The position numbers and the translations under genes were made by a program. A stretch of DNA of 64,000 bases, taken from positions 248,001-312,000 of the forward strand of contig CAWJAF010000003.1 of NCBI GenBank assembly GCA_963840785.1. The letters are read 5' to 3'. The notes under the pieces are model-generated. The model made no database searches. It was not told where the DNA came from and saw nothing but the letters and a program-made list of their open reading frames with translations. Positions 52,675 through 61,704 of this stretch are shown here, piece after piece; within the stretch, counting starts at the first letter, position 1, and every line of letters starts with the position of its first letter. This stretch comes from JALYOK01 sp963840785 (GTDB lineage: Bacteria > Pseudomonadota > Gammaproteobacteria > Burkholderiales > JALYOK01).

Positions 52675-53496
52675 ATGGACGCGGCAAGTGTTAGCGAACA
52701 TTATGGACAGCCCGATTTGGCGCAGCGAATTCTTACTGCGCTGGGAAAAGCCGGAAAGAATTTAGACGCGCTAACCATCGACGATCTCGCGCCGGTCGAC
52801 CAATTTCATGTACGCGGCAAGCAATCGACGTTAGAGCTCGCGAAGCGCGCCGGGATTTCGGCGGGTCAACGCATCCTCGATGTCGGTGGCGGCCTCGGCG
52901 GACCGGCGCGTACGTTGGCGACTTTGTTCGGTTGCGACGTCACCGTGGTCGATCTCACCGAAGAATATTGTCGCGTTGGCGAAATGCTCACGGCGAAACT
53001 TGGCCTCGCGGATCGCGTGCGCCATCAACATGGAAATGCGTTGGCGCTGCCGTTTCCCGACGCCAGTTTCGATGTCGTTTGGACTCAGCACAGCACCATG
53101 AACATCGAAGATAAACCTAGTGTTTATGCGGAGTTCCAGCGAGTTTTGCGCCCTGAAGGGCGCTACGCCTTGCAAGAGATTATGCGAGGTGATGTGACAC
53201 CTATTCATTTTCCGGTGCCTTGGGCGCGCGATCCGACGATCAGTTTTTTGCAAACACCGACCGCGATTCAGCGCCTAATCCAAGCCGCAGGATTTGCTTC
53301 GCTAAGCTGGGCCGATGAAACGGCAAGCGCCCGCGACTGGTACGACAAACGCCTACAGTCAAGCGCGAATGGCTTGCCGCCGTTGGGCATTCATCTCTTG
53401 CTCGGCGAGGACATGATGGCAATGTCACAAAACCAAATTCGCAACTTAAATGAAAACCGTATCGCGATCGTACAAGCCGTGTTTCAAAAAACCTAA
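52675..53496 (+). CDS. SAM-dependent methyltransferase (class I)
   Basis: Methyltransferase of 273 residues. The cofactor motif is ILDVGGGLGGPARTLATLFG, followed by VTVVDLTEEYCRVGE and FDVVWTQHSTMNIEDK. The N-terminal region AQRILTALGKAGKNLDALTI and motif layout resemble the sarcosine/dimethylglycine or UbiE-like group. It follows the transporter gene directly and its end overlaps the convergent isomerase gene by four bases. The substrate is open; it may modify the compound that the transporter handles. Confidence 0.83.
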   Translation: MDAASVSEHYGQPDLAQRILTALGKAGKNLDALTIDDLAPVDQFHVRGKQSTLELAKRAGISAGQRILDVGGGLGGPARTLATLFGCDVTVVDLTEEYCRVGEMLTAKLGLADRVRHQHGNALALPFPDASFDVVWTQHSTMNIEDKPSVYAEFQRVLRPEGRYALQEIMRGDVTPIHFPVPWARDPTISFLQTPTAIQRLIQAAGFASLSWADETASARDWYDKRLQSSANGLPPLGIHLLLGEDMMAMSQNQIRNLNENRIAIVQAVFQKT

Positions 53497-54095
53497 GTCG
53501 ACGCCAATTTCCGCTCGACAAAATCGAGCCGGTCTTGTCCCCAGAAAATTTCGCCGTCGATCACAAAACTTGGCGCACCGAAAACTTGGCGATCCATTGC
53601 TTCTTGCGTGTAGCCCGCGTACTGCGCCTGAATCTCGTTAGACGTGGCGAGTTCAATCAAAGCCTCGCCCTTAAGGCCTTGTTCGTTCGCGATCGTTTTT
53701 AATGTTTCGGCATCGCCAATATTGCGCTCTTGTTCCCACACACCACGCAGCAACGCAAAAGTCAGGTTCATCGCAGCCTCGGTGCTTTGATTCGATGCAG
53801 CGATGATGCAACATGACGCCATATCACTCGGTGTCGGAAAGAATTTTGGCTTCATCGTCAGCGGCAGCTTCAAATGATCGCGCCAGCGTGCTAGCTCCAT
53901 TAAGCGATACGACTGACGTTGCGGCGCGCGTTGCGGTAGCGGTAGGCCGCCTGAAACCGGGAATATCTTGCCTAAATCCATCGGCTTGACGTTGACCGTT
54001 GCGCCGTATTTTTTTACCATCGCCGTCAAGCGCGAATGGCCCAAATAGGTCCAAGGGGAAATCGGGGAAAAATAATAATCAACGAGCTTGCTCAC
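53493..54095 (-). CDS. DsbA-fold 2-hydroxychromene-2-carboxylate isomerase-like protein
   Basis: Protein of 200 residues of the kappa-class GST/NahD family. The N-terminal DYYFSPISPWTYLGHSRL places a Ser where glutathione is held. FGAPSFVIDGEIFWGQDRLD is the conserved end of the family. The enzyme in naphthalene breakdown isomerises hydroxychromene carboxylate with glutathione; other members act in unknown aromatic or thiol chemistry. No aromatic pathway is near. It is convergent with the methyltransferase. Confidence 0.87.
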   Translation of the reverse strand: MSKLVDYYFSPISPWTYLGHSRLTAMVKKYGATVNVKPMDLGKIFPVSGGLPLPQRAPQRQSYRLMELARWRDHLKLPLTMKPKFFPTPSDMASCCIIAASNQSTEAAMNLTFALLRGVWEQERNIGDAETLKTIANEQGLKGEALIELATSNEIQAQYAGYTQEAMDRQVFGAPSFVIDGEIFWGQDRLDFVERKLAST

Positions 54096-54267
54096 AGCGG
54101 CCTCTTTGGTGTGGGGTAAAACATCAATGGTAGTCGGTCAATGCCGCGCGATGCAATCGTTTAAGACAAATTTCCCAAGACTAACGATGGGAAGTTGAAA
54201 TCGGACTTATTCAGAACTTCCTTAATCTTGCTATAGTATCGAACTTACCCTTGGCCACGCTGCTGCA

Positions 54268-56700
54268 ATGGATATCACTAGCGCCAAAGCAAAAATCGGA
54301 AGTATCTCAAGACAACAATTGATTGCCTATCTCGGTTTTGCGTTGTGTCTACTGGCAACCCTAGTTGCGTGGTATATCTCGCGGCAACACGCCCTTGATA
54401 GCGCACGTGAAAAATTCAATCAGGAAATCTATACCTCCCGCACGGCGATCAATGTACGCATGCAAAGTTATGAGCAAATTTTGCGCGGCGGCGTCGGATT
54501 ATTTTCTGCCTCGATCGATGTTAGCCGCGAAGAGTGGCGACGCTATGTCAATTCATTGCGGGTCAGCGAAGCGTATCCAGGCATTCAGGGCATTGGCTAT
54601 GCGCCATTGATTGCACAAGCAGATAAAGCGGCCCACCTAACGACACTTTGGCGCGAAGGATTTCAAAACTATGAAATCAAGCCTCCGGGCGAACGGAAAT
54701 TGTATGTGCCTGTATTGTATCGCGAACCGCTTGGGGGTTTAAATCAACGCGCACTCGGGTTCGACATGTATTCCGAGCCGATTCGCCGCAAGGCGATGGA
54801 ACTTGCACGGGATAGCGGGCAGGCGGCGCTAACGGTGAAAGTTCAGTTAGTCGTCGAAAACGCAGTGCAAAGCGTCGCGAGCGTGATCATGTATCTGCCG
54901 GTGTATGAGCACAATACTGCGCCAATTTCCCTCGACTCACGTCGTGCCGCATTGAAGGGTTTTGTGTATGCGCCATTTCGCGTCAATGAGCTGATTGCGG
55001 CGACGCTCGGCGAACGCCTTGCCGAAGCGGGCGTGGATTTGGAACTGTTTGACAGTGTTGCAATTGACAAGAAAACCTTACTTTACGATAGCGACAATCA
55101 TCCCAATTTTGAAGACGCGAAGTCCCGTCCACTTTTCTCGGCTCAACAAACGCTGGAAATTGCCGGTCAAACTTGGACGTTGGCGTTACATACCTTACCG
55201 GCATTTGAGAAAGCCATTGACCAAACCAAATCATCGTTAATTTTGGGCGGCGGATCTTTACTTAGCTTTTTGTTATTCGGGTTTCTTTACTCCGTTTCGA
55301 CGCAACATGCGAGCGTTAAAGACCGCGCATCGAAGTTGACCCAAGATCTACAACAAAGTGAAGAACGATTTCGCCATCTGGCCTACCACGATCCGCTCAC
55401 TGGACTACCCAACCGCGCGTTGCTGCACGATCACGGCACGCGCGCAATGGGTCGAGCGCGACGCAGTAGAAATCATGTCGCGATTCTATTTCTCGATTTG
55501 GATCGTTTCAAAACCATTAACGATTCGCTCGGTCACAGTGTCGGCGATGCCTTGCTTAAGGAAGTCGCGCAGCGCATTCGCAGTACTGTACGCGACTTCG
55601 ATACGGTGGCTCGAATGGGCGGCGACGAATTCGTCGTACTGCTAACAGATTTGGCGGATCCCGCCGCAGCCGGCGGCGTCGCACAGCACATTTTGGAATC
55701 GCTCTCCAAAGTAACGTTGATCGACGATCATTCGTTGCACGTTACACCGAGTATAGGTATTAGCTTGTTTCCCGACGATGGTAGCGATTTTGATCAGCTA
55801 TTGCGTCACGCCGACGCGGCAATGTATTTGGCAAAAGAAAATGGGCGCAACGGCTATCAATTCTTTACCAGCGAAATCAATGCACGTGCGCACGGTCGAT
55901 TAAACGTCGAGACCGGCCTGCGCCGCGCCTTAGAGAATCACGAATTTGAACTGCACTATCAACCACAAATTGCTATTGATAGCGGCGCTATCATTGGCGC
56001 TGAGGTCTTGCTACGCTGGCGCGATCCACAACGCGGACTGGTCATGCCCGATGAATTTATTCCGATTGCGGAAGACACTGGGCTTATCGTCCCCATTGGC
56101 GAATGGGTTTTGCGCGCCGCCTGTGCGCAATACGGCGAATGGCGCCGTGGCGGTCTGCCGGCATTTCGGCTCGCGATCAATTTATCGGCGCGGCAATTGC
56201 GACAAAACAATTTGCCGGACGTTGTACGCGATGTTCTCGGGTCGAATACCATCGCGGCGCGAGATCTTGAGCTAGAAATTACGGAGACCAGCTTGATGCA
56301 AAATACCGATGCCGCCGCGTTGGCGCTACGCGAACTTAAGTCGCTCGGTATCACACTTTCGTTGGACGATTTCGGGACAGGCTACTCAAGCTTGAGCTAT
56401 TTACGGCGGTTTCCAATCGATACGCTAAAAATTGATCGCGCCTTTATCCGCGACATTTCAAGCGATCCGAGCGACGCCGTATTGGTACGCGCGATTATCG
56501 AGCTGGCGCATAGTCTCGGCATGAGAACCGTCGCGGAAGGCGTGGAAACGTCTGATCAATTGCTGTTTTTGCGCGCCCACGCCTGCAATTTCGCGCAGGG
56601 CTATTTTATCGCCCGGCCGCTTGCGCCCGATGCGTTTGTTGGCCACAGCACGCGATGGAATTCACCCGAATCACTGCGGCGTCCACGCGCGACAATCTAA
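54268..56700 (+). CDS. CHASE-GGDEF-EAL cyclic-di-GMP signalling protein
   Basis: Inner-membrane protein of 810 residues. A helix near 18-36 and another near 325-345 flank a periplasmic CHASE sensory domain (with YEQILRGGVGLFSASIDVSR and YPGIQGIGYAPLI). The GGDEF domain carries an intact GGDEF motif at 451-455, so it could make cyclic di-GMP. The EAL domain has EVL at 579-581 in place of EAL, and DDFGTGYSSLSYLRRFPIDT and AEGVET intact, so it could also break the messenger down. CHASE suggests a small-ligand input. It is a single gene; a repeat copy follows it. Confidence 0.93.
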   Translation: MDITSAKAKIGSISRQQLIAYLGFALCLLATLVAWYISRQHALDSAREKFNQEIYTSRTAINVRMQSYEQILRGGVGLFSASIDVSREEWRRYVNSLRVSEAYPGIQGIGYAPLIAQADKAAHLTTLWREGFQNYEIKPPGERKLYVPVLYREPLGGLNQRALGFDMYSEPIRRKAMELARDSGQAALTVKVQLVVENAVQSVASVIMYLPVYEHNTAPISLDSRRAALKGFVYAPFRVNELIAATLGERLAEAGVDLELFDSVAIDKKTLLYDSDNHPNFEDAKSRPLFSAQQTLEIAGQTWTLALHTLPAFEKAIDQTKSSLILGGGSLLSFLLFGFLYSVSTQHASVKDRASKLTQDLQQSEERFRHLAYHDPLTGLPNRALLHDHGTRAMGRARRSRNHVAILFLDLDRFKTINDSLGHSVGDALLKEVAQRIRSTVRDFDTVARMGGDEFVVLLTDLADPAAAGGVAQHILESLSKVTLIDDHSLHVTPSIGISLFPDDGSDFDQLLRHADAAMYLAKENGRNGYQFFTSEINARAHGRLNVETGLRRALENHEFELHYQPQIAIDSGAIIGAEVLLRWRDPQRGLVMPDEFIPIAEDTGLIVPIGEWVLRAACAQYGEWRRGGLPAFRLAINLSARQLRQNNLPDVVRDVLGSNTIAARDLELEITETSLMQNTDAAALALRELKSLGITLSLDDFGTGYSSLSYLRRFPIDTLKIDRAFIRDISSDPSDAVLVRAIIELAHSLGMRTVAEGVETSDQLLFLRAHACNFAQGYFIARPLAPDAFVGHSTRWNSPESLRRPRATI

Positions 56701-56701
56701 T

Positions 56702-56768
56702 GAGGCATCGCCAGGAACCAATGGCTAGCCTAGGACTACCCGGTAGGGACGCGCCTCTGCAGGCATCA
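56702..56768 (-). repeat. Dispersed intergenic repeat, copy M
   Basis: On the minus strand this reads GATGCCTGCAGAGGCGCG, TCCCTACC, then GGCTAGCCATTGG; a diverged copy. It lies between two convergent genes, the signalling protein and the acyl-CoA dehydrogenase. Confidence 0.55.
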
Positions 56769-56794
56769 TTAAGCAAACAACGCGCTGCGCGAAG

Positions 56795-58585
56795 TTAAAA
56801 TTGCGCTTCGCTTAATGCGAAAACACTTTCTGCGCCGTTAATAATTTCAAAACTCAGTGAACGCGCTTTCGGTAAAATATGCTCCGCATAAAATCGCGCC
56901 GTGCCGAGTTTTGCTTTGTAAAATTCAGCGTCGCCCTTGCCCGCAGCTAGTTGTTTTTGCGCGACGATTGCCGCGCGCGCCATTTGCCAGCCGCCGAGAA
57001 CGTAGCCGGCGCACATCAAATAAGGCACCGCGCCGGCGGCCGGTAAGCGGGGATCTTTGAGGGTGTTTTCTCCGAGCCACACGCTTGCTTCGCCCAAAGC
57101 ATTCCCGGCTTTAACCAGAGCGTACCCGATTGCAGTGCAGTTAACGTCGGGCATTGCAACTGCCTCTTTTGCGGTTTCGCCAATCGTCGCGAGCAACGCG
57201 CGCAAGGTCAAGCCGCCATCACGGCCAAGCTTGCGGCCAATCAGGTCAAGCGCCTGGATTCCCGTCGTGCCTTCGTAAATGGTCGTGATGCGTGCATCGC
57301 GTAAGTGCTGCGCCGCGCCGGTTTCTTCGATGAAGCCCATACCACCATGAATCTGCACACCGGTGGACGCGATCTCAATACCCAGCTCCGTGCTCCACCC
57401 TTTGACGATCGGAATCAATAGTTCGCCCAGCAGTAAATGGCGCTTGCGCTGCTCGGCGTCAGGATGATGTTTGGCGATATCGAATAGTGCCGCCGTGCTG
57501 TAAAAAAGCGCGCGCATCGCCTCGATTTGCGACTTCATCGACATCAACATACGTCGCACATCGGGGTGATTGATGATGGTTACACGATCACCGCCTTTCT
57601 GCGCGATTTCGGTTCCTTGCACGCGCTCCTTCGCATAGCTCAACGCTTTTTGGTAAGCGCGTTCAGCGATCGATAAACCCTCCAAGCCGACGGCAAAGCG
57701 CGCGGCGTTCATCATCACGAACATGTACTGCAGACCGCGATTTTCCTCACCGATCAAGTAGCCGATTGCGCCGCCGCCGTCACCAAACGCAAGCACGGCC
57801 GTCGGGCTGCCATGAATGCCGAGCTTGTGTTCGATCGAGACGCAACGGACATCGTTACGTTCGCCCAATCTGCCATCGGCGTTCACCAAAAATTTAGGCA
57901 CGATGAACAGCGAAATGCCTTTGACACCTTCCGGCGCATCGGGTGTGCGCGCGAGCACGAGATGGACAATATTTTCCGCCATGTCGTGTTCGCCATAGGT
58001 GATGAATATTTTCTGGCCCGAGATGCGATAGTGATCACCTTCGGGCACGGCGCGCGATCGCAGCGCCGCGAGATCGGAGCCCGCTTGCGGCTCGGTCAAA
58101 TTCATCGTGCCGGTCCAATCGCCAGCGATCATTTTGTGCAAATAGCGTTGCTTTAATTCCGACGTGGCGCACAATTGAATAGCTTCAATCGCACCTTGCG
58201 TCAACAACGGGCACAGCGAAAATGCCATATTCGCCGAACCGAACATCTCCTCCACCGGCGTGGAAACCAAGCCAGGGAGCCCTTGCCCGCCGTATTCCGG
58301 TTCGCAGCGCAGTTGATTCCAGCCACCTTCGACGAACTGGCGATAGGCTTGTTTGAAACCATCAGGCGTGGTCACCGCGCCGTTACTCCATTTCGAGCCC
58401 TGCTGATCGCCGCTCCAATTCAGCGGTGCGAGCACGTCGCTAGCGAGCTTGCCCGCCTCGTCAAGAATCGCATCGACCAAGTCCGGCGTGACTTCTTCGC
58501 AACCGGGCAGCGACGAAACGGCACCTAACCCGACCAATTCATGCAACACGAACTGCATGTCTTTCCGAGGAGGCGTATAGCTCAT
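56795..58585 (-). CDS. Acyl-CoA dehydrogenase
   Basis: FAD enzyme of 596 residues, longer than ordinary family members (about 380) because of a C-terminal extension seen in the 600-residue acyl-CoA dehydrogenase group. NLTEPQAGSDLAALRS and FITYGEHDMAEN bind FAD and substrate. The catalytic region is GMGFIEETGAAQHLRDARIT with IYEGTTGIQALDLIGRKLG. It overlaps etfA by four bases, so it passes electrons to the flavoprotein encoded with it. Chain length of its substrate is not shown. Confidence 0.93.
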   Translation of the reverse strand: MSYTPPRKDMQFVLHELVGLGAVSSLPGCEEVTPDLVDAILDEAGKLASDVLAPLNWSGDQQGSKWSNGAVTTPDGFKQAYRQFVEGGWNQLRCEPEYGGQGLPGLVSTPVEEMFGSANMAFSLCPLLTQGAIEAIQLCATSELKQRYLHKMIAGDWTGTMNLTEPQAGSDLAALRSRAVPEGDHYRISGQKIFITYGEHDMAENIVHLVLARTPDAPEGVKGISLFIVPKFLVNADGRLGERNDVRCVSIEHKLGIHGSPTAVLAFGDGGGAIGYLIGEENRGLQYMFVMMNAARFAVGLEGLSIAERAYQKALSYAKERVQGTEIAQKGGDRVTIINHPDVRRMLMSMKSQIEAMRALFYSTAALFDIAKHHPDAEQRKRHLLLGELLIPIVKGWSTELGIEIASTGVQIHGGMGFIEETGAAQHLRDARITTIYEGTTGIQALDLIGRKLGRDGGLTLRALLATIGETAKEAVAMPDVNCTAIGYALVKAGNALGEASVWLGENTLKDPRLPAAGAVPYLMCAGYVLGGWQMARAAIVAQKQLAAGKGDAEFYKAKLGTARFYAEHILPKARSLSFEIINGAESVFALSEAQF

Positions 58586-59520
58586 GATTTATCCAGTTCC
58601 GCTGTAAATTCGGGGATAGCTTGGAATAAATCTGCGACCAAACCGTAATCCGAGATTTGAAAAATCGGCGCTTCGGCATCTTTATTGATAGCGACGATGA
58701 CCTTGCTGTCTTTCATGCCGGCGAGATGTTGAATCGCACCGGAAATGCCCACGGCAATGTAGAGATCCGGCGCAACGACTTTGCCGGTTTGACCGACTTG
58801 ATAATCGTTCGGCACAAAACCGGAATCCACCGCCGCGCGTGATGCGCCAAGTGCCGCGCCCATCTTGTCGGCCAGCGCTTCGAGCATCTTGAAATTTTCG
58901 CCGTTTTGCATGCCACGGCCGCCCGAAATCACGATGCGCGCCGCGCCTAACTCTGGGCGCTCGGATTTCGTTAGTTCCTGCCCAACAAATTCGCTCAAAC
59001 CGGCATCTGCGCCAGCCGCGATCGTCTCAATCACCGCATTGCCACTGCCAGTCGCAGCATTGGGAAACGCCGCAGTTCGCACGGTCAGCACCTTAATTGC
59101 GTCATTTGATTGCACTGTCGCCAACGCATTGCCGGCATAAATCGGCCGCACGAATGTGTCGGGCGATTCGACAGAAATTACATCGGAAACCTGCGCTACA
59201 TCGAGCAGCGCCGCCACGCGCGGCATCACATTTTTGCCGGACGTAGTGGCTGGCGCGACGATATGCGAGTATCCGGAAGCCAGGCCGACAATCAAGCTCG
59301 CGAGATTTTCGCCGAGACCATGGGCATAGTAGGCCGCATCAGCAACGAGAACGGATTTGATCCCGTCGATTTTCGATGCCGCTTGCGCCGCCGCTTCGCA
59401 TTGGTGTCCTGCGACGAGAATCGAAATATCGCCGCCGATTTTTTGTGCCGCAGACACGGTATTGCCGGTCGCGGATTTTAGGCTGGCGTTGTTGTGTTCC
59501 GCAATAATGAGAATGGCCAT
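58582..59520 (-). CDS. etfA: Electron transfer flavoprotein alpha subunit
   Basis: FAD-binding subunit of 312 residues. The C-terminal FAD domain has RIVISGGRGMQNGENFKMLE, DSGFVPNDYQVGQTGKVVAP, YIAVGISGAIQHLAGMKDSK and VAINKDAEAPIFQISDYGLV, fully conserved. It takes electrons from acyl-CoA dehydrogenases and gives them to ETF-quinone oxidoreductase. Overlaps the dehydrogenase gene by four bases and the etfB stop codon by one. Confidence 0.97.
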   Translation of the reverse strand: MAILIIAEHNNASLKSATGNTVSAAQKIGGDISILVAGHQCEAAAQAASKIDGIKSVLVADAAYYAHGLGENLASLIVGLASGYSHIVAPATTSGKNVMPRVAALLDVAQVSDVISVESPDTFVRPIYAGNALATVQSNDAIKVLTVRTAAFPNAATGSGNAVIETIAAGADAGLSEFVGQELTKSERPELGAARIVISGGRGMQNGENFKMLEALADKMGAALGASRAAVDSGFVPNDYQVGQTGKVVAPDLYIAVGISGAIQHLAGMKDSKVIVAINKDAEAPIFQISDYGLVADLFQAIPEFTAELDKS

Positions 59521-60269
59521 CAGATCACCTTCGCTTCGTTTTTGAGTTTCGCGACGAGTTCGGCCACGTCTTTCACCATCACGCCACCTTTGCGTTTCGG
59601 CGGCTCGACTACTTTCAACGTCGTCAAACGCGGTGTGACATCTACGCCCAAATCAGCAGGCTTCATCACATCGAGCTGTTTTTTCTTCGCCTTCATAATA
59701 TTCGGTAACGTCGCGTAACGCGGCTCGTTCAAACGTAAGTCCGTCGTGACAATTGCCGGAAGTTTGATCGCGATCGTTTCCAAACCACCATCGACTTCGC
59801 GTGTCACTTTTACGATACCTCCATTGATTTCCACTTTCGACGCAAACGTCGCTTGCGACCAACCGAGCAGTGCCGCGAGCATTTGCCCGGTTTGATTTGA
59901 ATCGTCGTCGATCGCTTGCTTACCGAGAATGATCAATTGCGGCGCCTCTTTATCCGCAACGGCTTTCAATAATTTGGCCACGGCGAGCGGCTGCAATTCG
60001 GCATCGCTTTCGACTAGAATCGCGCGATCCGCGCCCATTGCCAATGCCGTACGCAATGTTTCCTGACATTGCAAAACGCCGAGCGACACGGCGACAATTT
60101 CCGTCACCACACCTTTTTCTTTGAGACGTATTGCTTCCTCGACGGCAATTTCGTCAAAGGGATTCATCGACATTTTGACGTTCGCCAAATCAACGCCGGA
60201 ACCATCGGCTTTGACCCGCGCTTTGACGTTGTAATCGATCACGCGCTTAACCGCGACGAGGGCTTTCAT
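59520..60269 (-). CDS. etfB: Electron transfer flavoprotein beta subunit
   Basis: Beta subunit of 249 residues from the ATG at 60269; a GTG-type start at 60284 would add only five residues. It opens MKALVAVKRVIDYNVKARVK and has VKMSMNPFDEIAVEEAIRLK plus GRQTIDDD-like AMP-binding residues in LGKQAIDDDSNQTGQM. It ends in the recognition-type tail LVAKLKNEAKVI. First gene of the etfBA-dehydrogenase run. Confidence 0.97.
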   Translation of the reverse strand: MKALVAVKRVIDYNVKARVKADGSGVDLANVKMSMNPFDEIAVEEAIRLKEKGVVTEIVAVSLGVLQCQETLRTALAMGADRAILVESDAELQPLAVAKLLKAVADKEAPQLIILGKQAIDDDSNQTGQMLAALLGWSQATFASKVEINGGIVKVTREVDGGLETIAIKLPAIVTTDLRLNEPRYATLPNIMKAKKKQLDVMKPADLGVDVTPRLTTLKVVEPPKRKGGVMVKDVAELVAKLKNEAKVI

Positions 60270-60401
60270 GGATTTATGCCTCAAGCTGGGAGAAAACGAG
60301 ATTTTACCATTCGGGGTTGGGCTGCACCAATTACGGCGAGATTTGCATACCGAACAGGCTAACGGCGAAGGACTCGATGAAAGCCTTCATTAGGCTGCGT
60401 G

Positions 60402-60450
60402 ACATGCGCCGAGAGGCGCATGGATACAGGGTGGCCTTGGGCCATTGCCC
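60402..60450 (+). repeat. Dispersed intergenic repeat, copy J
   Basis: Reads ACATGCGCCGAGAGGCGC, ATGGATACAGGGTGG, CCTTGGGCCATTGCC. It lies between the etfB start and the end of the type I secretion adaptor gene, in a 219-base gap that contains no gene. Confidence 0.7.
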
Positions 60451-60488
60451 CTCAGACCATGCTTGCTTAGCCTGAAGCGGCGCAGGAA

Positions 60489-61700
60489 CTATCGTTCGCG
60501 CAGCGCTTCGCGAGCTTTTAAAATCGGCTTAAGAAGATAGTCGAGCACCGTTTTTTCACCGGTACGTATTTCAACACTAGCGGTCATACCGGGAATAATG
60601 GGAAGTTCTTTACCATTGTTACTAAGAATGGCATTTTTTGTTCGTACCAATACGCGATAGTAGTTTTCTTCTTCACTTTTACGTTCTTCGCGCAACGTGT
60701 CTGGGCTGATGACTTCAATTACGCCTTCCAAACCGCCGTAAATGCTGTAGTCGTACGCGCTAATTTTTACCGTCGCGGGAAGGCCGGGACGCAAGAACGC
60801 GACATCCGTCGGACGAATTTTGGCTTCTACCAATAATCGATCGTCTAGTGGAACGATTTCCATAATATCTTGCGCGGGCTGTACGACACCGCCGATGGTG
60901 TTCATGCGAATATTTTTCACCGTTCCGCGCAGCGGCGCATTGATCGTGGTGCGTTTGACTTGATCTTGGCGCGCGCCGACGATCTCAGTCGTCTGCGACA
61001 ATTCCGACTCGACCTTAATTAATTCATTCGCCGCTTCAGCGCGATATTTATTGAAGCGTTCCTGAATTTGCAATTCGAGTTCATTGAACTTGGCGACGCA
61101 TGCGCAACAACTCAATCTCCGAGACCAAACCTTTCGCAGCCATAGGCTCGGTCATCGCCAGCTCTCGCGCAATCAATTCTTTGCTGCGCTTGATGGTTGT
61201 CGTACTTTGCTCTAGCGCTTGACGTTTTGCTTGATAGGTATTAGTTTCGTTTTTCACCAATTCGGGCAATTGCTTCACATCAGCGCTGAACTGCAATGGA
61301 GTTCCGCGTGCTTCTGCTCGCAGTCTCGCCGCAGTAGCGCGTAGCGCGACGGCTTTATTTTGTCCTTCTTGATAGGATGCTTTCGCCTTAGTCGGATCGA
61401 TGCGCAATAATGGCTGGCCTTGCGCCACAACGTCGCCCTCCCTCACCAACAACTCCGACAGAATGCCGCCTTCCAGACTTTGAATGATCTGCTCGCGGCT
61501 CGATGGAATCACTTTCGCATTGCCGCGCGTGATTTCTTCGAGATTGAAAATTATCGCCCAAAACAGCGCTGCGCCCAAACAAGCGAGCAACAAAATCAAC
61601 GTGATGCCGATGACGTTTTGTTTTTCGGCGACCATGGCTTGATGCATGTCGCGCATGTACAGCAACTCGTCGCGGCGGGAAAGATTGTTGTTGCCATTGT
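60489..61700 (-). pseudogene. Type I secretion membrane-fusion protein (HlyD family), frameshifted
   Basis: Periplasmic adaptor of type I secretion. The N-terminal frame (61700 to about 61086) has LSRRDELLYMRDMHQAMVAE, a membrane helix (IGITLILLLACLGAALFWAI), GGILSELLVREGDVVAQGQP and a coiled coil ending EIELLRMRRQV. The C-terminal frame (to 60489) continues NELELQIQERFNKYRAEA, the lipoyl/barrel part and the HlyD signature region up to GEKTVLDYLLKPILKAREAL. One extra base in GTTCAATGAA at about 61086 explains the shift. Both halves join without loss of residues. No clear start codon exists upstream of 61665 in the first frame. Confidence 0.85.
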
Positions 61701-61704
61701 TCAG

